From Planctomycetota bacterium (lineage in GTDB: Bacteria > Planctomycetota > UBA8742 > UBA2392): 44,931 nucleotides of DNA. Below the pieces are notes generated by a model, which had not been told where the DNA came from, did not search any database, and worked only from the letters and a program-made list of their open reading frames with translations. The stretch is from positions 1 through 44,931 of the forward strand of contig JADLAK010000001.1 in NCBI GenBank assembly GCA_020848275.1, in the 5' to 3' direction. How positions within the stretch are numbered: position 1 is the first letter of the stretch; the number at the start of each line of letters is the position of its first letter. Of the stretch, positions 9,406 through 17,660 are shown one piece after another. The position numbers were made by a program, and so were the translations under genes.

Positions 9406-10325
9406 ACAATAACCGCACGAAATACATGGCGCTTGGCGCCATTGCGCTGGCGGGCTTGCTCGCCGGTTGCCAGTTCTTCGGCAAGCTTGCCGGCGCGGAG
9501 ATCATCGAGGAATACACGCCCGACAACGAGTACTACATGGGCCGCGGCGTATCGGCGACCATCGTGGCCAAGTTCCCCTCGGCGGACCTCAAAGAAGATC
9601 CCGTCCGCAAGGACCTTGAATACCTCAACAGCATGGGCGGCTACCTCTACCAGGCCAGCCGCAACATCGACCGCAGCAACCTGGGTGACCACGTGGGCCG
9701 CGGCGACAAGGACAATGAGCGCATCCAGAACCTGGTGCTCCAGAACGGCATCACCGTCGGCATCCTCGACACCGAGGAAGTCATGGCGTTTTCGCTGCCC
9801 GGCGGCTTCATGTGGTTCTCGCGCGGCATGATCAGCCTCTGCAAGGACGAGGACGAACTTGCCGCCGTGATGTGCCACGAGATGGGCCACCTGGTGATGA
9901 ACCACGCCAGTGACGCTTTCCGCGACGCGCAGAACAACGCCGCCAGCACCGCCGCAATCTCCAAAAAGTTCAAGAATAAGCTTACGGCGAGCTTCGTCGC
10001 GGGTATGGGCGGGTTCTTCAACGACCTCGCAGAGAAGGGATACGCCAAGGACCTGGAGTACGAGGCCGATAACTTCGGCGCGCGCGCATTGGCCGCCGCG
10101 GGTTACGACCCGAACTCGCTGGTTGCGATCCTCAAGCGCGTGGACGAATACGAACACGCGCACGGCGAACACGGCAAGTATCTCGACAACCACCCGCCGA
10201 TCGAGGAGCGCGTCGAGACGCTGCAGAAACTGCTGAAGAACCCCAAGAACGGCATCCAGGTGGGCAACTTCAAGGCCGGCTACAATGCTCGCCTTGCCCG
10301 CTTCAAGGAGTTCATGGGCAAGTAG
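9402..10325 (+). CDS. M48-family zinc metallopeptidase lipoprotein
   Basis: This 307-residue protein has a lipoprotein signal (LAGLLAGC, lipidated Cys23) and a peptidase M48 domain. The zinc site is visible: HEMGH at about residues 159-163 and the third ligand in EYEADNFG near 219. The architecture resembles BepA/LoiP-type periplasmic proteases that act in outer-membrane protein quality control, but no C-terminal TPR repeats are present; instead there is a short helical tail (ERVETLQKLLKNPK). It overlaps the SH3 protein gene and is probably expressed with it. A palindromic terminator follows 29 bases after the stop. Confidence 0.93.
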   Translation: MNNNRTKYMALGAIALAGLLAGCQFFGKLAGAEIIEEYTPDNEYYMGRGVSATIVAKFPSADLKEDPVRKDLEYLNSMGGYLYQASRNIDRSNLGDHVGRGDKDNERIQNLVLQNGITVGILDTEEVMAFSLPGGFMWFSRGMISLCKDEDELAAVMCHEMGHLVMNHASDAFRDAQNNAASTAAISKKFKNKLTASFVAGMGGFFNDLAEKGYAKDLEYEADNFGARALAAAGYDPNSLVAILKRVDEYEHAHGEHGKYLDNHPPIEERVETLQKLLKNPKNGIQVGNFKAGYNARLARFKEFMGK

Positions 10326-10354
10326 TGGTGTGGGCTGTCCGCCCGCAAATACTT

Positions 10355-10380
10355 AAGAGGCCGGGATATCCCGGCCTCTT
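10355..10380. terminator. Bidirectional terminator palindrome
   Basis: A perfect 26-bp palindrome (half-site AAGAGGCCGGGAT) lies between the convergent M48 protease and thioredoxin genes and is followed by CTCTATTT. It can form a 12-13-bp stem in either transcript. Confidence 0.75.
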
Positions 10381-10408
10381 CTCTATTTGTGGCGCCCGCT
10401 TTGCCTGC

Positions 10409-10735
10409 TTAAGCCGAAAGCTTGGCCAGACGTTGGCGCAGGTTGCTTTCCGGCAGCAGGCCCGCGTGCTGGTCGACAACCTGGCCGTCCTTGATGAACA
10501 GCAGCGTCGGGACAGCCATCACGCCGTATTCGCCGGCGATGTCGGGGTTTTCGTCGATGTCGCACTTGCCGATGCTGACCTTGCCTTTGAACTCGGTCGC
10601 GAGCTTGTCGAGGATGGGGGCAAGCGCCTGGCACGGGCCGCACCAGGTGGCGGTGAAGTCGATGACGGCGGCCTTGGCGCCCGTAATGGTTTTTACGTTG
10701 CCGCCGTTGACATGAACGATCTCAGGTGAAGCCAT
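10409..10735 (-). CDS. trxA: Thioredoxin
   Basis: This 108-residue single-domain thioredoxin reduces protein disulfides in the cytoplasm. The active site TWCGPC is at residues 30-35, with Asp26 before it (VIDFTATW). The cis-proline loop (VMAVPTLLF) and the final helix are present. Length and spacing are standard, and there is no signal peptide. AAGGA lies seven bases before the ATG at 10735. It converges on the M48 protease gene through the shared terminator. Upstream is a block of hairpin repeats, so its promoter must lie at about 10740-10800. Confidence 0.96.
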   Translation of the reverse strand: MASPEIVHVNGGNVKTITGAKAAVIDFTATWCGPCQALAPILDKLATEFKGKVSIGKCDIDENPDIAGEYGVMAVPTLLFIKDGQVVDQHAGLLPESNLRQRLAKLSA

Positions 10736-10820
10736 GGTGGTGTCCTTGTTTTAGTCCGTCTCTCTAACGATTGGACATTAACGATTATTCCCGCCCGGTG
10801 GTAGTCGTCGTGTCGGCACT

Positions 10821-11056
10821 TACGGTCGCCCTTTCAGGGCTCATTTGTCTGCGCTGGTTTCCAGGGGCTGCGCCCGGCTTCGCCGGTCTTGCCCCTGGCT
10901 ATGAACGTCGCGCCACGCCGTGGCGCAATCGTCCCCAGTCAATGTCGTCTGCACTGTCGTTCGGCCCCGGAGGGGCCGTCCGTCAATAGCCAGGGGTGAG
11001 GCCGCAGGCCGAACCCCTGGAACCCCGAAGAAGAAAACCCGAGCCCTGCAAGGGCG
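10821..11056. repeat. Cluster of nested GC-rich hairpins
   Basis: At least six stem-loops are packed into about 235 bp: GCCCTTTCAGGGC (10828-10840); CCAGGGGC...GCCCCTGG with an inner CCGGCTTCGCCGG (10861-10898); CGCCACGCCGTGGCG (about 10910-10925); CGGCCCCGGAGGGGCCG (10962-10978); CCAGGGGTGAGGCCG...CCCCTGG (10990-11020); and GCCCTGCAAGGGC (11043-11055). There is no credible gene. The CCAGGGG boxes recur in opposite orientation. From memory, similar blocks occur between genes in other bacteria, but I cannot verify that here. Confidence 0.75.
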
Positions 11057-11061
11057 ACGCG

Positions 11062-11286
11062 TTAAGCGCGGCGGTTGCGCCACATCTCGTAACCCTCTGC
11101 AACCAAAGCCGCAAGCAGGCCAAAGACTGCAAGGCCGAGTCCCAGTCCCAACAACTCACTTTCTGGCAACGGCCAGCGCCTCGCCATCGATGCCGAGACA
11201 ACGCCCACCAACGCGAGACCTGATACCACCAGCCCGACGAACAGAAACCGAACGATTCGAGGCAACTTGTAGACGCCCGTTGGCAT
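11062..11286 (-). CDS. Small two-helix membrane protein
   Basis: This 74-residue protein has two hydrophobic segments (about 11-33, FLFVGLVVSGLALVGVV, and 44-64, LLGLGLGLAVFGLLAALVA) separated by a short loop, with Arg-rich ends. The pattern looks like a genuine small inner-membrane protein rather than a random frame, but I do not recognise the family. The ATG at 11286 has no clear ribosome-binding site and follows a degenerate repeat arm. Its 3' end touches the hairpin cluster. Confidence 0.5.
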   Translation of the reverse strand: MPTGVYKLPRIVRFLFVGLVVSGLALVGVVSASMARRWPLPESELLGLGLGLAVFGLLAALVAEGYEMWRNRRA

Positions 11287-11356
11287 CGGCGTTCATCCGT
11301 GTTTATCGGCGGCTCAAATGCTTTTCATTGCGTCTTTGCGACGCTTTGCGTCGTTG
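11285..11356. repeat. Degenerate short direct repeats
   Basis: Two blocks are visible. The first, at about 11287-11315, is of the 'TTCATCCGTGTTTATC' type, related to the ATCTGTG-word family at 12564, 27459 and 38491. The second, at about 11326-11356, alternates TTGCGTC, TTGCGAC and TTTGCGTCG. They lie between the small membrane gene and nadA. Confidence 0.5.
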
Positions 11357-11367
11357 CCACAAACGCT

Positions 11368-12459
11368 TTACCCCGCGCAACTGAGCATGTTGTCCAGGGC
11401 AAGCTTGGCGAAATACTTCTCGCGCGGGTCGACTTTCACCGGCTCCCACGTGTCCAACTGCTCGAGGCAATCGCGCAGATCGCGCGTGCTGATCTTGAAC
11501 ATGTTCGGGCACAGCGAGCGCACAATGGGTGTAATGAACTTGTCCGGGTTCTGCACCGCCATGCGATGGGTCATGTTCACTTCGGTGCCGATCGCAACCT
11601 TGTCGCCGGGCTGCATTTTCTTGACGTAATCCTGGATGAAATTCGTGCTGCCCACGGCATCGGCCACCTTCACCACATCCTCCGTACACTCCGGGTGCAC
11701 CACAATCTTGATGCCGGGATACTTCGCCCGCACTTCCTCAATCATCGGCGCCGTGTAACGCGTGTGGACGTGGCAGTAACCCTTCCACAGGATCACCTTG
11801 GCGTTGATGATTTGCTCGGCCGTGTTGCCGCCGTTTACCTTGTGCGGGTCCCACAGGATGATCTGGTCGCGCGCAATGCCGTAGGCGTTGGCGGTATTTC
11901 GCCCTAAGTGTTCATCCGGAAAAAAGAAGATCTTCTCCCCGCGATTAAAACTCCAGTCGAAAACTTTGCGGGCGTTGCTGCTGGTGCAGACGATGCCGCC
12001 GCGCTCGCCGCAGAACGCCTTTAAATCGAGGTCGCTATTCATGTACACGACCGGCACGACCTTCTTGGTGTCCGTGAACTCGCCGAGTTCAAGCCAACTG
12101 CGCATCACTTGTGGCAGGTTGGCCATATCGGCCATCGGGCAGCCGGCGTTGCGGTCGGGGTGATAGACGGTCTGGTCAGGGCGGCACAACGTCGCGGCGC
12201 TCGTGACCATGAAGCGCACACCGCAGAAAATGATGTGTTGCGCGTCCTGCTGGCTCGCCGCGGCCTTGCACAGGGCGTAGCTGTCGCCCGTGACGTCGCC
12301 GCACGTGTGCACGCCAAGGCGCTGGTAGTGGTGGGCGAGCACGATAACGGACTTGCCGTATTTGGCCTTGAGGGCGCGGATGGCCTCGACGTTTTGCTGT
12401 TCGTCTTCCTCGATCTTGATCGGGGAAGGCATGATGTTTTGTTCGACGGTCCCGGCCAT
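11368..12459 (-). CDS. nadA: Quinolinate synthase A
   Basis: This [4Fe-4S] enzyme condenses iminoaspartate with dihydroxyacetone phosphate to give quinolinate in NAD biosynthesis. The 363 residues show the family triplicate fold with conserved motifs: VLAHHYQ, GDVTGDSYALC, ARKVFDW, FFPDEHLGRN, KGYCHVHTR, VVHPECTEDV and RSLCPNMFKI. The candidate cluster cysteines lie in GIVCTSS, HPECTED and RSLCPNM. I chose the ATG at 12459 because GGAGG sits five bases upstream. Longer upstream frames read into an intergenic repeat (translated as LICVHLW) and are not credible. NadB and NadC are not nearby; nadE lies 14 kb away. Confidence 0.96.
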   Translation of the reverse strand: MAGTVEQNIMPSPIKIEEDEQQNVEAIRALKAKYGKSVIVLAHHYQRLGVHTCGDVTGDSYALCKAAASQQDAQHIIFCGVRFMVTSAATLCRPDQTVYHPDRNAGCPMADMANLPQVMRSWLELGEFTDTKKVVPVVYMNSDLDLKAFCGERGGIVCTSSNARKVFDWSFNRGEKIFFFPDEHLGRNTANAYGIARDQIILWDPHKVNGGNTAEQIINAKVILWKGYCHVHTRYTAPMIEEVRAKYPGIKIVVHPECTEDVVKVADAVGSTNFIQDYVKKMQPGDKVAIGTEVNMTHRMAVQNPDKFITPIVRSLCPNMFKISTRDLRDCLEQLDTWEPVKVDPREKYFAKLALDNMLSCAG

Positions 12460-12563
12460 AGCGGCCTCCAATTCAGCATCAGATCTTCGACGCGTATCAT
12501 ACAACATGCGGCGGCACGCCGGTAATCCGCGATTCAACACCCGCCAAAGACAAAGGCGTTTTT

Positions 12564-12656
12564 CCCACAGATGAACACAGATCAACACGGATAACTGCGA
12601 TTGTTAGGCGTTGGGGTTTGTCGATGTGTGTCCATCCGTTTTTATCTGTGGTTAAA
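12564..12656. repeat. Degenerate ATCTGTG-word dyad in divergent promoter region
   Basis: The left arm at 12564-12593 (CCCACAGATGAACACAGATC...) and the right arm at 12626-12656 (...CCGTTTTTATCTGTGG) are inverted relatives built from 10-base words such as ACACAGATGA. The dyad sits between the divergent nadA and the next membrane protein gene, where it could affect both promoters. Confidence 0.65.
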
Positions 12657-12744
12657 AGTAGTTGCGGTCGGATGGCCAAACGGCGATTTGGCGGTAAAAC
12701 GCTTTCACGGCGCCTCCGCGGTTTACATACGCAAGGATGGAGCA

Positions 12745-13443
12745 ATGGCAAAGCGCATGCTGATCGGGTCGGTCCCGCTGCTGGCCTTTCTCGGCCTGGC
12801 GATCTGGGGGATGGTGCAGTTGTTCAAACCCCTGGAGGTCAAGGGCCGTCTGCCCGACCACATGATCATCTGGGCGATGTTGTTCTGCGGGATGTCTGTG
12901 GTCCTGGGCATCGGCGGCTTTACCTGGTTTGTGCTCGCGGGAACGATGGCCGCCTGGAAGAACTTCGCGCGCAGGCGCGGTCTGCGCTTCAAGGCCGGCT
13001 GGTTCTTCACCGGGCCCGTGATCTCGGGCGAAGTCGACAACGTGTACCTCGAAATGACCACAGTCAACCGCGGTGGCCCCCGCCGCGCGAAGACCAACAC
13101 AACGCTGCACGTTGTGCTCCCGGGCGCTGTGCCCGGCGACCTGACTCTTATGCCGACGGGCTCCATCGGCGGTGCCACACAGGACATCCGCACCGGCGAC
13201 GCGCAACTCGACCACTACCTCGTCATCCAGTCGCGCGATGTGCCCCGGGCGCGCAAGATTCTCTCCTACCCGCCGCTGCGCTCCGCGTTGCTTGACACCC
13301 TTGGCCGCGTCTCCACCTTCTCGCTTGTAAACCGCGAGATATCCCTCGAGTGCGGCGGCTTTCTCGACGCCGGCCAACTCGAAGACCGCGTGGGCACGGT
13401 CCTGACACTGGCGCACTTTCTGGTTGACGCCTCAAAAGCGTGA
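12745..13443 (+). CDS. Membrane protein of unknown function
   Basis: This 232-residue protein starts with two membrane segments (about 5-25, IGSVPLLAFLGLAIWG, and 38-68, MIIWAMLFCGMSVVLGIGG). A soluble domain of about 150 residues follows, beginning WKNFARRRGLRFKAG and rich in beta strands (VDNVYLEMTTVNRG, NTTLHVVLPG). The layout recalls bacterial families in which a helix pair carries a galanin/DUF3137-like domain; that similarity is only structural inference. The ATG at 12745 is preferred: GGAG and AAGGA lie just upstream, while the longer frame runs through a repeat. The next gene follows after 57 bases and is probably in the same operon. Confidence 0.75.
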   Translation: MAKRMLIGSVPLLAFLGLAIWGMVQLFKPLEVKGRLPDHMIIWAMLFCGMSVVLGIGGFTWFVLAGTMAAWKNFARRRGLRFKAGWFFTGPVISGEVDNVYLEMTTVNRGGPRRAKTNTTLHVVLPGAVPGDLTLMPTGSIGGATQDIRTGDAQLDHYLVIQSRDVPRARKILSYPPLRSALLDTLGRVSTFSLVNREISLECGGFLDAGQLEDRVGTVLTLAHFLVDASKA

Positions 13444-13500
13444 TGTGCTTGCGCGCCGACGCGACCGCCGTTAGCTTCGACCGCCCGCCGGAGAATCCTA

Positions 13501-14840
13501 TGGCTAAGCCGAAAAACCTTCTGGTCGTCAATGTCGCCGCGCTGTCGATGCGCATGCTCAAGGATTACGGCGGCGAGCTTCCGAACCTGAGCAGGCTTGC
13601 CAAAGACAGCCTGTGCTCGATCACGCCGGTGCTGCCGGCGGTTACTGTACCGATGCAGGCAACGTTGACCACGGGAGTGCTGCCCTCGCGCCACGGCATG
13701 GTCGCCAACGGCATTTATCAGCGCGCGCACGGCAAGTTCGACAACTGGGAGCAGCCCAACAATCTTCTTGAGGGCGCGCCGCGCTTCTGGGATCGCGCGC
13801 GTGAAAAGCGCCGCGATCTGAAGGTCGCGATGTTGTTCTGGCAGAACAGCAAGTACGGAAGCTGCGATTTCGTCGTCACGCCCGAGCCGCTGCACCTGCC
13901 GACGGGCGACGTGTCGTACTGCTACGGCAATCCCGCGGGCTTCTACGAAGAATGCGTGGCCAAGCTCGGCGCCTTTGAGCTGATGTGGTACTGGGGCCCG
14001 ATGACGAATTTCAAAGGTTCGCGCTGGATCACCGACGCCACGATGCACACTTTGCGCACGCACAAGCCGGAACTCGCGCTGTGCTACCTGCCCCATCTCG
14101 ATTACAGCGCGCAGAAGTTCGGCCCCGCGTCGAGCCAGACACAAGCCGACCTGAAGCTGATCGACGGTTTAATTGGCGAACTCGCCGCTGAGTGCGAGAA
14201 GGACGGTCGCGCGATCGCTGTCGTTTCCGAATACGCCATCACGCCGGTAAGCGCCGCCGTTGCGCCCAACCGCGTGCTGGCCAAGGCGGGCCTGCTTCAC
14301 ACCTGGACGGTCAAAGACATCGACTTTCTCGACGCCGGCGGCAGCGAAGCGTTCTGCATGGTCGATCACCAGGTTGCCCACGTGTTTGTGCGCAATCCGG
14401 CCCGCATCGCCGAAGTCAAAGCCCTCCTCGAGAAAACGCCGGGCGTGGCCAAAGTGCTCGACGAAGCCGGCAAGGAAGCCGCGGGCATCAACCACCCGCG
14501 CTCGGGCGATCTCGTGCTGCTATCAACGCCCGACCACTGGTTCAGCTACTACTGGTTCGAGGACGCCGCTCGCGCGCCGGGCTTCACACGCGGCGTCGAC
14601 ATCCACCAGAAGCCGGGCTACGACCCGCTCGAAATGTTCTTCGACCCGGCCACCAAATCCATCAGCCAGAACGCGGCGCTCATCAAGGGCAGCCACGGGT
14701 TGGTCGGCGCGGACCCGCTCGACAAGCCCGTGTTCCTGACCCACGGCTTCAATCAAACCAAGAAGCAGATCGGCGCTTGCGAAGTCGCGGGCGTCCTTGA
14801 ACGGGTGCTGACGGGCGAGGAACTCAAGGACCGTGTCTAG
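13501..14840 (+). CDS. Alkaline-phosphatase-superfamily phosphodiesterase/pyrophosphatase
   Basis: This 446-residue enzyme belongs to the type I phosphodiesterase/nucleotide pyrophosphatase group. It begins with a strand-rich metal-site region (NLLVVNVAAL), then PVLPAVTVPMQATLTTGVLPSRHGMVANG, which contains the likely nucleophilic Thr and the conserved SRHGMVANG. Later metal-binding segments are LCYLPHLDYSAQKFGP and KGSHGLVG near the C-terminus. There is no signal peptide, so it acts in the cytoplasm; the substrate is unknown. The first metal-binding Asp common in the family appears replaced (VVNVAAL), which is worth checking. The ATG at 13501 has GGAG eight bases upstream. It follows the membrane protein gene in an apparent operon. 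Confidence 0.85.
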
Positions 14841-14845
14841 TTTTC

Positions 14846-14920
14846 GTGGCTGGGGCCTCCGTGCCCCAGTTCGAGTGACCAACCAATCTTCGTGCTGGGG
14901 CAGGGACGCCCCAGCCACAC
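14846..14920. repeat. GTGGCTGGGGCC dyad family, copy 1
   Basis: Outer arms GTGGCTGGGGC and GCCCCAGCCAC enclose two inner hairpins and a spacer containing CCAACCA. Homologous copies are at 37728-37808 and 39542-39612. It lies between the phosphodiesterase gene and the lipoprotein gene and may act as a terminator. Confidence 0.7.
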
Positions 14921-14929
14921 GGCGATCCT

Positions 14930-15493
14930 ATGCGACGCTTGGCTCTGATCCTGACATTGCCTCTCCTGCTCGCCTCCTGCGCGTCCGGCCCGCCGGCGTT
15001 TCGGCGCGGCGAGCGCGGCGACACCATCCAGGTCGTCGAGGTCAAAAACCTCTCCGGCGTCTCGCTCAAGATCCCCGCCATCTACTTCGGCGATGCGCTC
15101 GGCGCCGGCAAAGACATCAAGAACGAAAAACTCGACTTGCGGCTGCTGGGTCGCGCCGCCCTCTTCAGCTACCTGAAACAGCGGCAATACCGCGCCGCGC
15201 TCGAACAAACGCCTGCCCAGCCCCCAAAGTATGAACTTCACGCCGCCGTGACCGTTTTCAACCTGGATGCCCTGCGCGCCACCGGCCGCATTACGCTGGG
15301 CATGCACATGATGCTGGTGCAGACGCAAACTCAGGAAGTCGTCGTGGAGGCCGACCACGCCGAGGATTTCCAGCTTATGGACCAGGCGCCGGACAACGCC
15401 GGGTCCTTGGGCGCCGCAAGGTTCATTGAGGACCGCCTGAAGGCCTTTGCCGAACAACTGGCAGCCTCGCTGCTCCAGAAAGGCGGACTGTAA
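14930..15493 (+). CDS. Putative lipoprotein
   Basis: This 187-residue protein has a clear lipoprotein signal peptide (LILTLPLLLASC, lipidated Cys17). The mature part has alternating strands and helices (TIQVVEVKNLSG, KYELHAAVTVFNLD, GMHMMLVQTQTQEVVVE) and a helical C-terminus (FIEDRLKAFAEQLAASLLQ). The layout recalls small periplasmic lipoproteins of the LpoB/GNA1162 kind, but I cannot assign a family. It starts just after a hairpin repeat, and the first 30 bases upstream show no strong ribosome-binding site. Downstream lies the alpha-toroid protein gene after 93 bases. Confidence 0.75.
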   Translation: MRRLALILTLPLLLASCASGPPAFRRGERGDTIQVVEVKNLSGVSLKIPAIYFGDALGAGKDIKNEKLDLRLLGRAALFSYLKQRQYRAALEQTPAQPPKYELHAAVTVFNLDALRATGRITLGMHMMLVQTQTQEVVVEADHAEDFQLMDQAPDNAGSLGAARFIEDRLKAFAEQLAASLLQKGGL

Positions 15494-15586
15494 CGGCATT
15501 TAGGCCCTCGCCGTTATCATTGTCAGACGTAGAAGATGGGCGGAACACTTTAGATTGACGACTCGGGGCATTCACTGGAGCGATAC

Positions 15587-16909
15587 ATGAACAGGATCAC
15601 GATCACGGCGCTCACCGCTGCGGCGGTTTTGGGCCTTTCGGTGCTGGCGCTGCAGGGTCCCGCCGCAACCGCACAGGCGCCGAGCCGGGCCCAGCCCGCG
15701 GCCTACAAACTTTCGGACGACGCCGCCAAAAAGCGCGACGAAGCGACCGATAAGGCCTGGAAGTACCTCGAGACCATGTACGACAAGACCGGCACGAAGG
15801 AAACCGGCTTTATCGACGCGGGTTGGGGCCCGGGCAGCTTCAACATCGCCTACACGGCGCTGGTGCTGCAAAGCCTCGCGGGCACGAAGTACTGGGACGC
15901 GACCAACGATAAGTTCAAGAAGTCGGTCGAGTTCCTGGTCGAAAACCAGGAGGCCAGCGGAAGCTGGAGCATGATGCCCGCCAGCATCGACCCGAAGATG
16001 AAGGGTCAGCGCGCGGTGTACATCACCGGCATCGTCGCGGGCCTGCTGGTCGACCTTAACAAGGAAGCCGCCTGGAAGGGCAAGCTCACCCAGAAGATCG
16101 AACTCGCCCGCGACTACCTCAAGGCCTCGCAGGTCGGCAACCCCACCGGCCCCGCGGCCGAATTCAAGAAGACCGACACCGGCTTTGGCGGCTGGGCCTA
16201 CAGCAAGGAAGAACTGCCCGCCAAGATCAAAGACGGCAAGCCCGCCGCCAACATGAGCACGACCATCTACGCCATCGACGCGCTGCAGGCTTGCGGCGTC
16301 GTGGCGAACGACCCCCTGTACAAGGACGCGGTGGTTTTCCTGCAGCGCAACCAGAACGCCGGTGAGGTGCAGAGCGACGATTACGTCGCCACGGACAAGG
16401 CCACGGGCAAGAAGGTCAAGATGGCCTCGCCAGACAGCCCCGACTACGGCGGCGCGATTTACAGCGAAGACTCGAGCATGGCCGGCAGCACCGTCAACGA
16501 CGACGGCACCATCACGTATTTTTCATATGGGACGATGAGCTACAACCTGCTGCGTGCGTACTTGTTCGCGGGCCTCAAGCGCGACGACACGCCGGTCAAG
16601 CTGGTGCTGGGCTGGGTCGCCAAGAACTACAACCTGGCGCGCGTGCCCGGCTATCGCGATGAAAAGAAGTTCAACCAGGGCCTGTATTACTACTACGTCA
16701 GCTTCTCGCGCTCGTTGAAGGTGCTGGGCGACGATAAGGTCAAGGACGACCGCGGCAACGAGTTTGACTGGCGCGCCGACTTGATTGGCGAACTGGCCAA
16801 GCGCCAGAAGGCCGATGGAAGCTGGGTCAATGACAACAAGATGTGGCAGGAAAACAGCCCCGTGCTGGCCACTTCGTTCGCCCTGGATGCCCTGAGAAAT
16901 ACGCGGTAG
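15587..16909 (+). CDS. Secreted alpha-toroid (prenyltransferase/squalene-oxidase repeat) protein
   Basis: This 440-residue protein has a signal peptide (cleavage near TAQA, residue 29) and repeated helical hairpins of the squalene-cyclase/prenyltransferase type. The repeat signature appears as FLVENQEASGSWSM, FGGWAYSKEE, FLQRNQNAG and LAKRQKADGSWVND. The catalytic DxDD/DCTAE motifs of true cyclases are not visible, so it is probably a structural or binding toroid. Such secreted toroids are, from general knowledge, common in Planctomycetota. A hairpin terminator follows after 10 bases. A second toroid protein is encoded at 28568-30082. Confidence 0.85.
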   Translation: MNRITITALTAAAVLGLSVLALQGPAATAQAPSRAQPAAYKLSDDAAKKRDEATDKAWKYLETMYDKTGTKETGFIDAGWGPGSFNIAYTALVLQSLAGTKYWDATNDKFKKSVEFLVENQEASGSWSMMPASIDPKMKGQRAVYITGIVAGLLVDLNKEAAWKGKLTQKIELARDYLKASQVGNPTGPAAEFKKTDTGFGGWAYSKEELPAKIKDGKPAANMSTTIYAIDALQACGVVANDPLYKDAVVFLQRNQNAGEVQSDDYVATDKATGKKVKMASPDSPDYGGAIYSEDSSMAGSTVNDDGTITYFSYGTMSYNLLRAYLFAGLKRDDTPVKLVLGWVAKNYNLARVPGYRDEKKFNQGLYYYYVSFSRSLKVLGDDKVKDDRGNEFDWRADLIGELAKRQKADGSWVNDNKMWQENSPVLATSFALDALRNTR

Positions 16910-16919
16910 AAAAACTGAG

Positions 16920-16939
16920 CCCGGCCCATCAGGGCCGGG
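16920..16939 (+). terminator. Intrinsic terminator hairpin
   Basis: An 8-bp GC stem, CCCGGCCC/GGGCCGGG, with an ATCA loop is followed by GTTTCC. It lies 10 bases after the stop of the secreted toroid gene. Confidence 0.6.
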
Positions 16940-16961
16940 GTTTCCACCAGCTCACACAAAC

Positions 16962-16981
16962 CCCCGCGCTAACGCGCGGGG
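16962..16981 (-). terminator. Hairpin overlapping a stop codon
   Basis: Arms CCCCGCGC (16962-16969) and GCGCGGGG (16974-16981) enclose the minus-strand TAG stop of the next gene. It can fold in both directions between convergent genes. A similar CCCGCGC stem occurs at 21980-21997. Confidence 0.5.
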
Positions 16982-17535
16982 CTCTGTTTAACGCGTCTGC
17001 GCCGCAAGAGCGCAAGTGCGCCGAGGCCGCCAAGCGCCCAGGGCATGCTTGCGCCGGGCACGGCGGCGCAATCGACGTGGTCGCTCTGGCCGCCGTCATC
17101 GTAGTCGACGAACACCTTCTGGAAGTCGATGTCGACCGACGCTTCCTCGGCCTCGTCGGCGCTGATCTCGATGCGCACCTCGAAGCTGGAGTCGCCGCGC
17201 GGGTCGGCGCTGTCGATCTCGATGTAATAGCGCGGCCGCGGCGACTCAGCGGTGAAATCGAAGTCGATGATGCGGTCGCCGTCGGTATCCTCGCGCTGCT
17301 TGACCTCGCTGTAGTTGCTGTTGAGCACGCGGGCGCGCGGGCGCTCGGAGATGCCGCGCACGTAGACATCGACGTGCAGGGTTTCGTTTTCGCCGTAGGA
17401 ATCAATCGAGAGGCGATAACGCACCGTCTCGTGGTCGTAGAGGAAAATCGTATCGTTGTATTCGGCGACTTCGGCGGCCTGCAACGAAGCGGCGCCGATC
17501 AATGCTGCCAGGACCAGTGAAATCGCGCGGAACAT
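16969..17535 (-). CDS. Exported protein with sorting-type C-terminal anchor
   Basis: This 188-residue protein has a signal peptide (MFRAISLVLAALIGAASLQA) and an all-beta middle region with repeated acidic strands (DDETVRYRL-like segments, EDTDGDRIIDFDF, RYYIEIDSADPRGD) reminiscent of pre-peptidase C-terminal or Ca-binding beta domains. It ends in a tripartite tail: a short motif with Cys and PG (CAAVPGASMP), a hydrophobic helix (WALGGLGALALL) and a basic cluster (RRRRVK). That arrangement is like PEP-CTERM, MYXO-CTERM and GlyGly-CTERM sorting signals. I chose the ATG at 17535 because GGGGAG lies upstream; longer frames have no signal peptide. Confidence 0.8.
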   Translation of the reverse strand: MFRAISLVLAALIGAASLQAAEVAEYNDTIFLYDHETVRYRLSIDSYGENETLHVDVYVRGISERPRARVLNSNYSEVKQREDTDGDRIIDFDFTAESPRPRYYIEIDSADPRGDSSFEVRIEISADEAEEASVDIDFQKVFVDYDDGGQSDHVDCAAVPGASMPWALGGLGALALLRRRRVKQSPAR

Positions 17536-17611
17536 GTTTAGCTCCCCGCCCGCAGAACCCCGTCGCCAACATTCTAGCTGACGCCGCAACAGGCTCAACG
17601 GGCGGCAAATG

Positions 17612-17638
17612 AGAAAAAGCGCCGGTGTTCCGGCGCTT
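17612..17638 (-). terminator. Intrinsic terminator for the thioredoxin-fold gene
   Basis: Read on the minus strand, a 9-bp stem AAGCGCCGG/CCGGCGCTT with a four-base loop is followed by TTTTTCTC. It lies 23 bases after the stop at 17661. Confidence 0.8.
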
Positions 17639-17660
17639 CTTCTCCCAACGGGCGGCCCGC

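Noticed and set aside
10771..10989. Short frame through the hairpin cluster
   Set aside because: It translates repeat DNA and has no ribosome-binding site.
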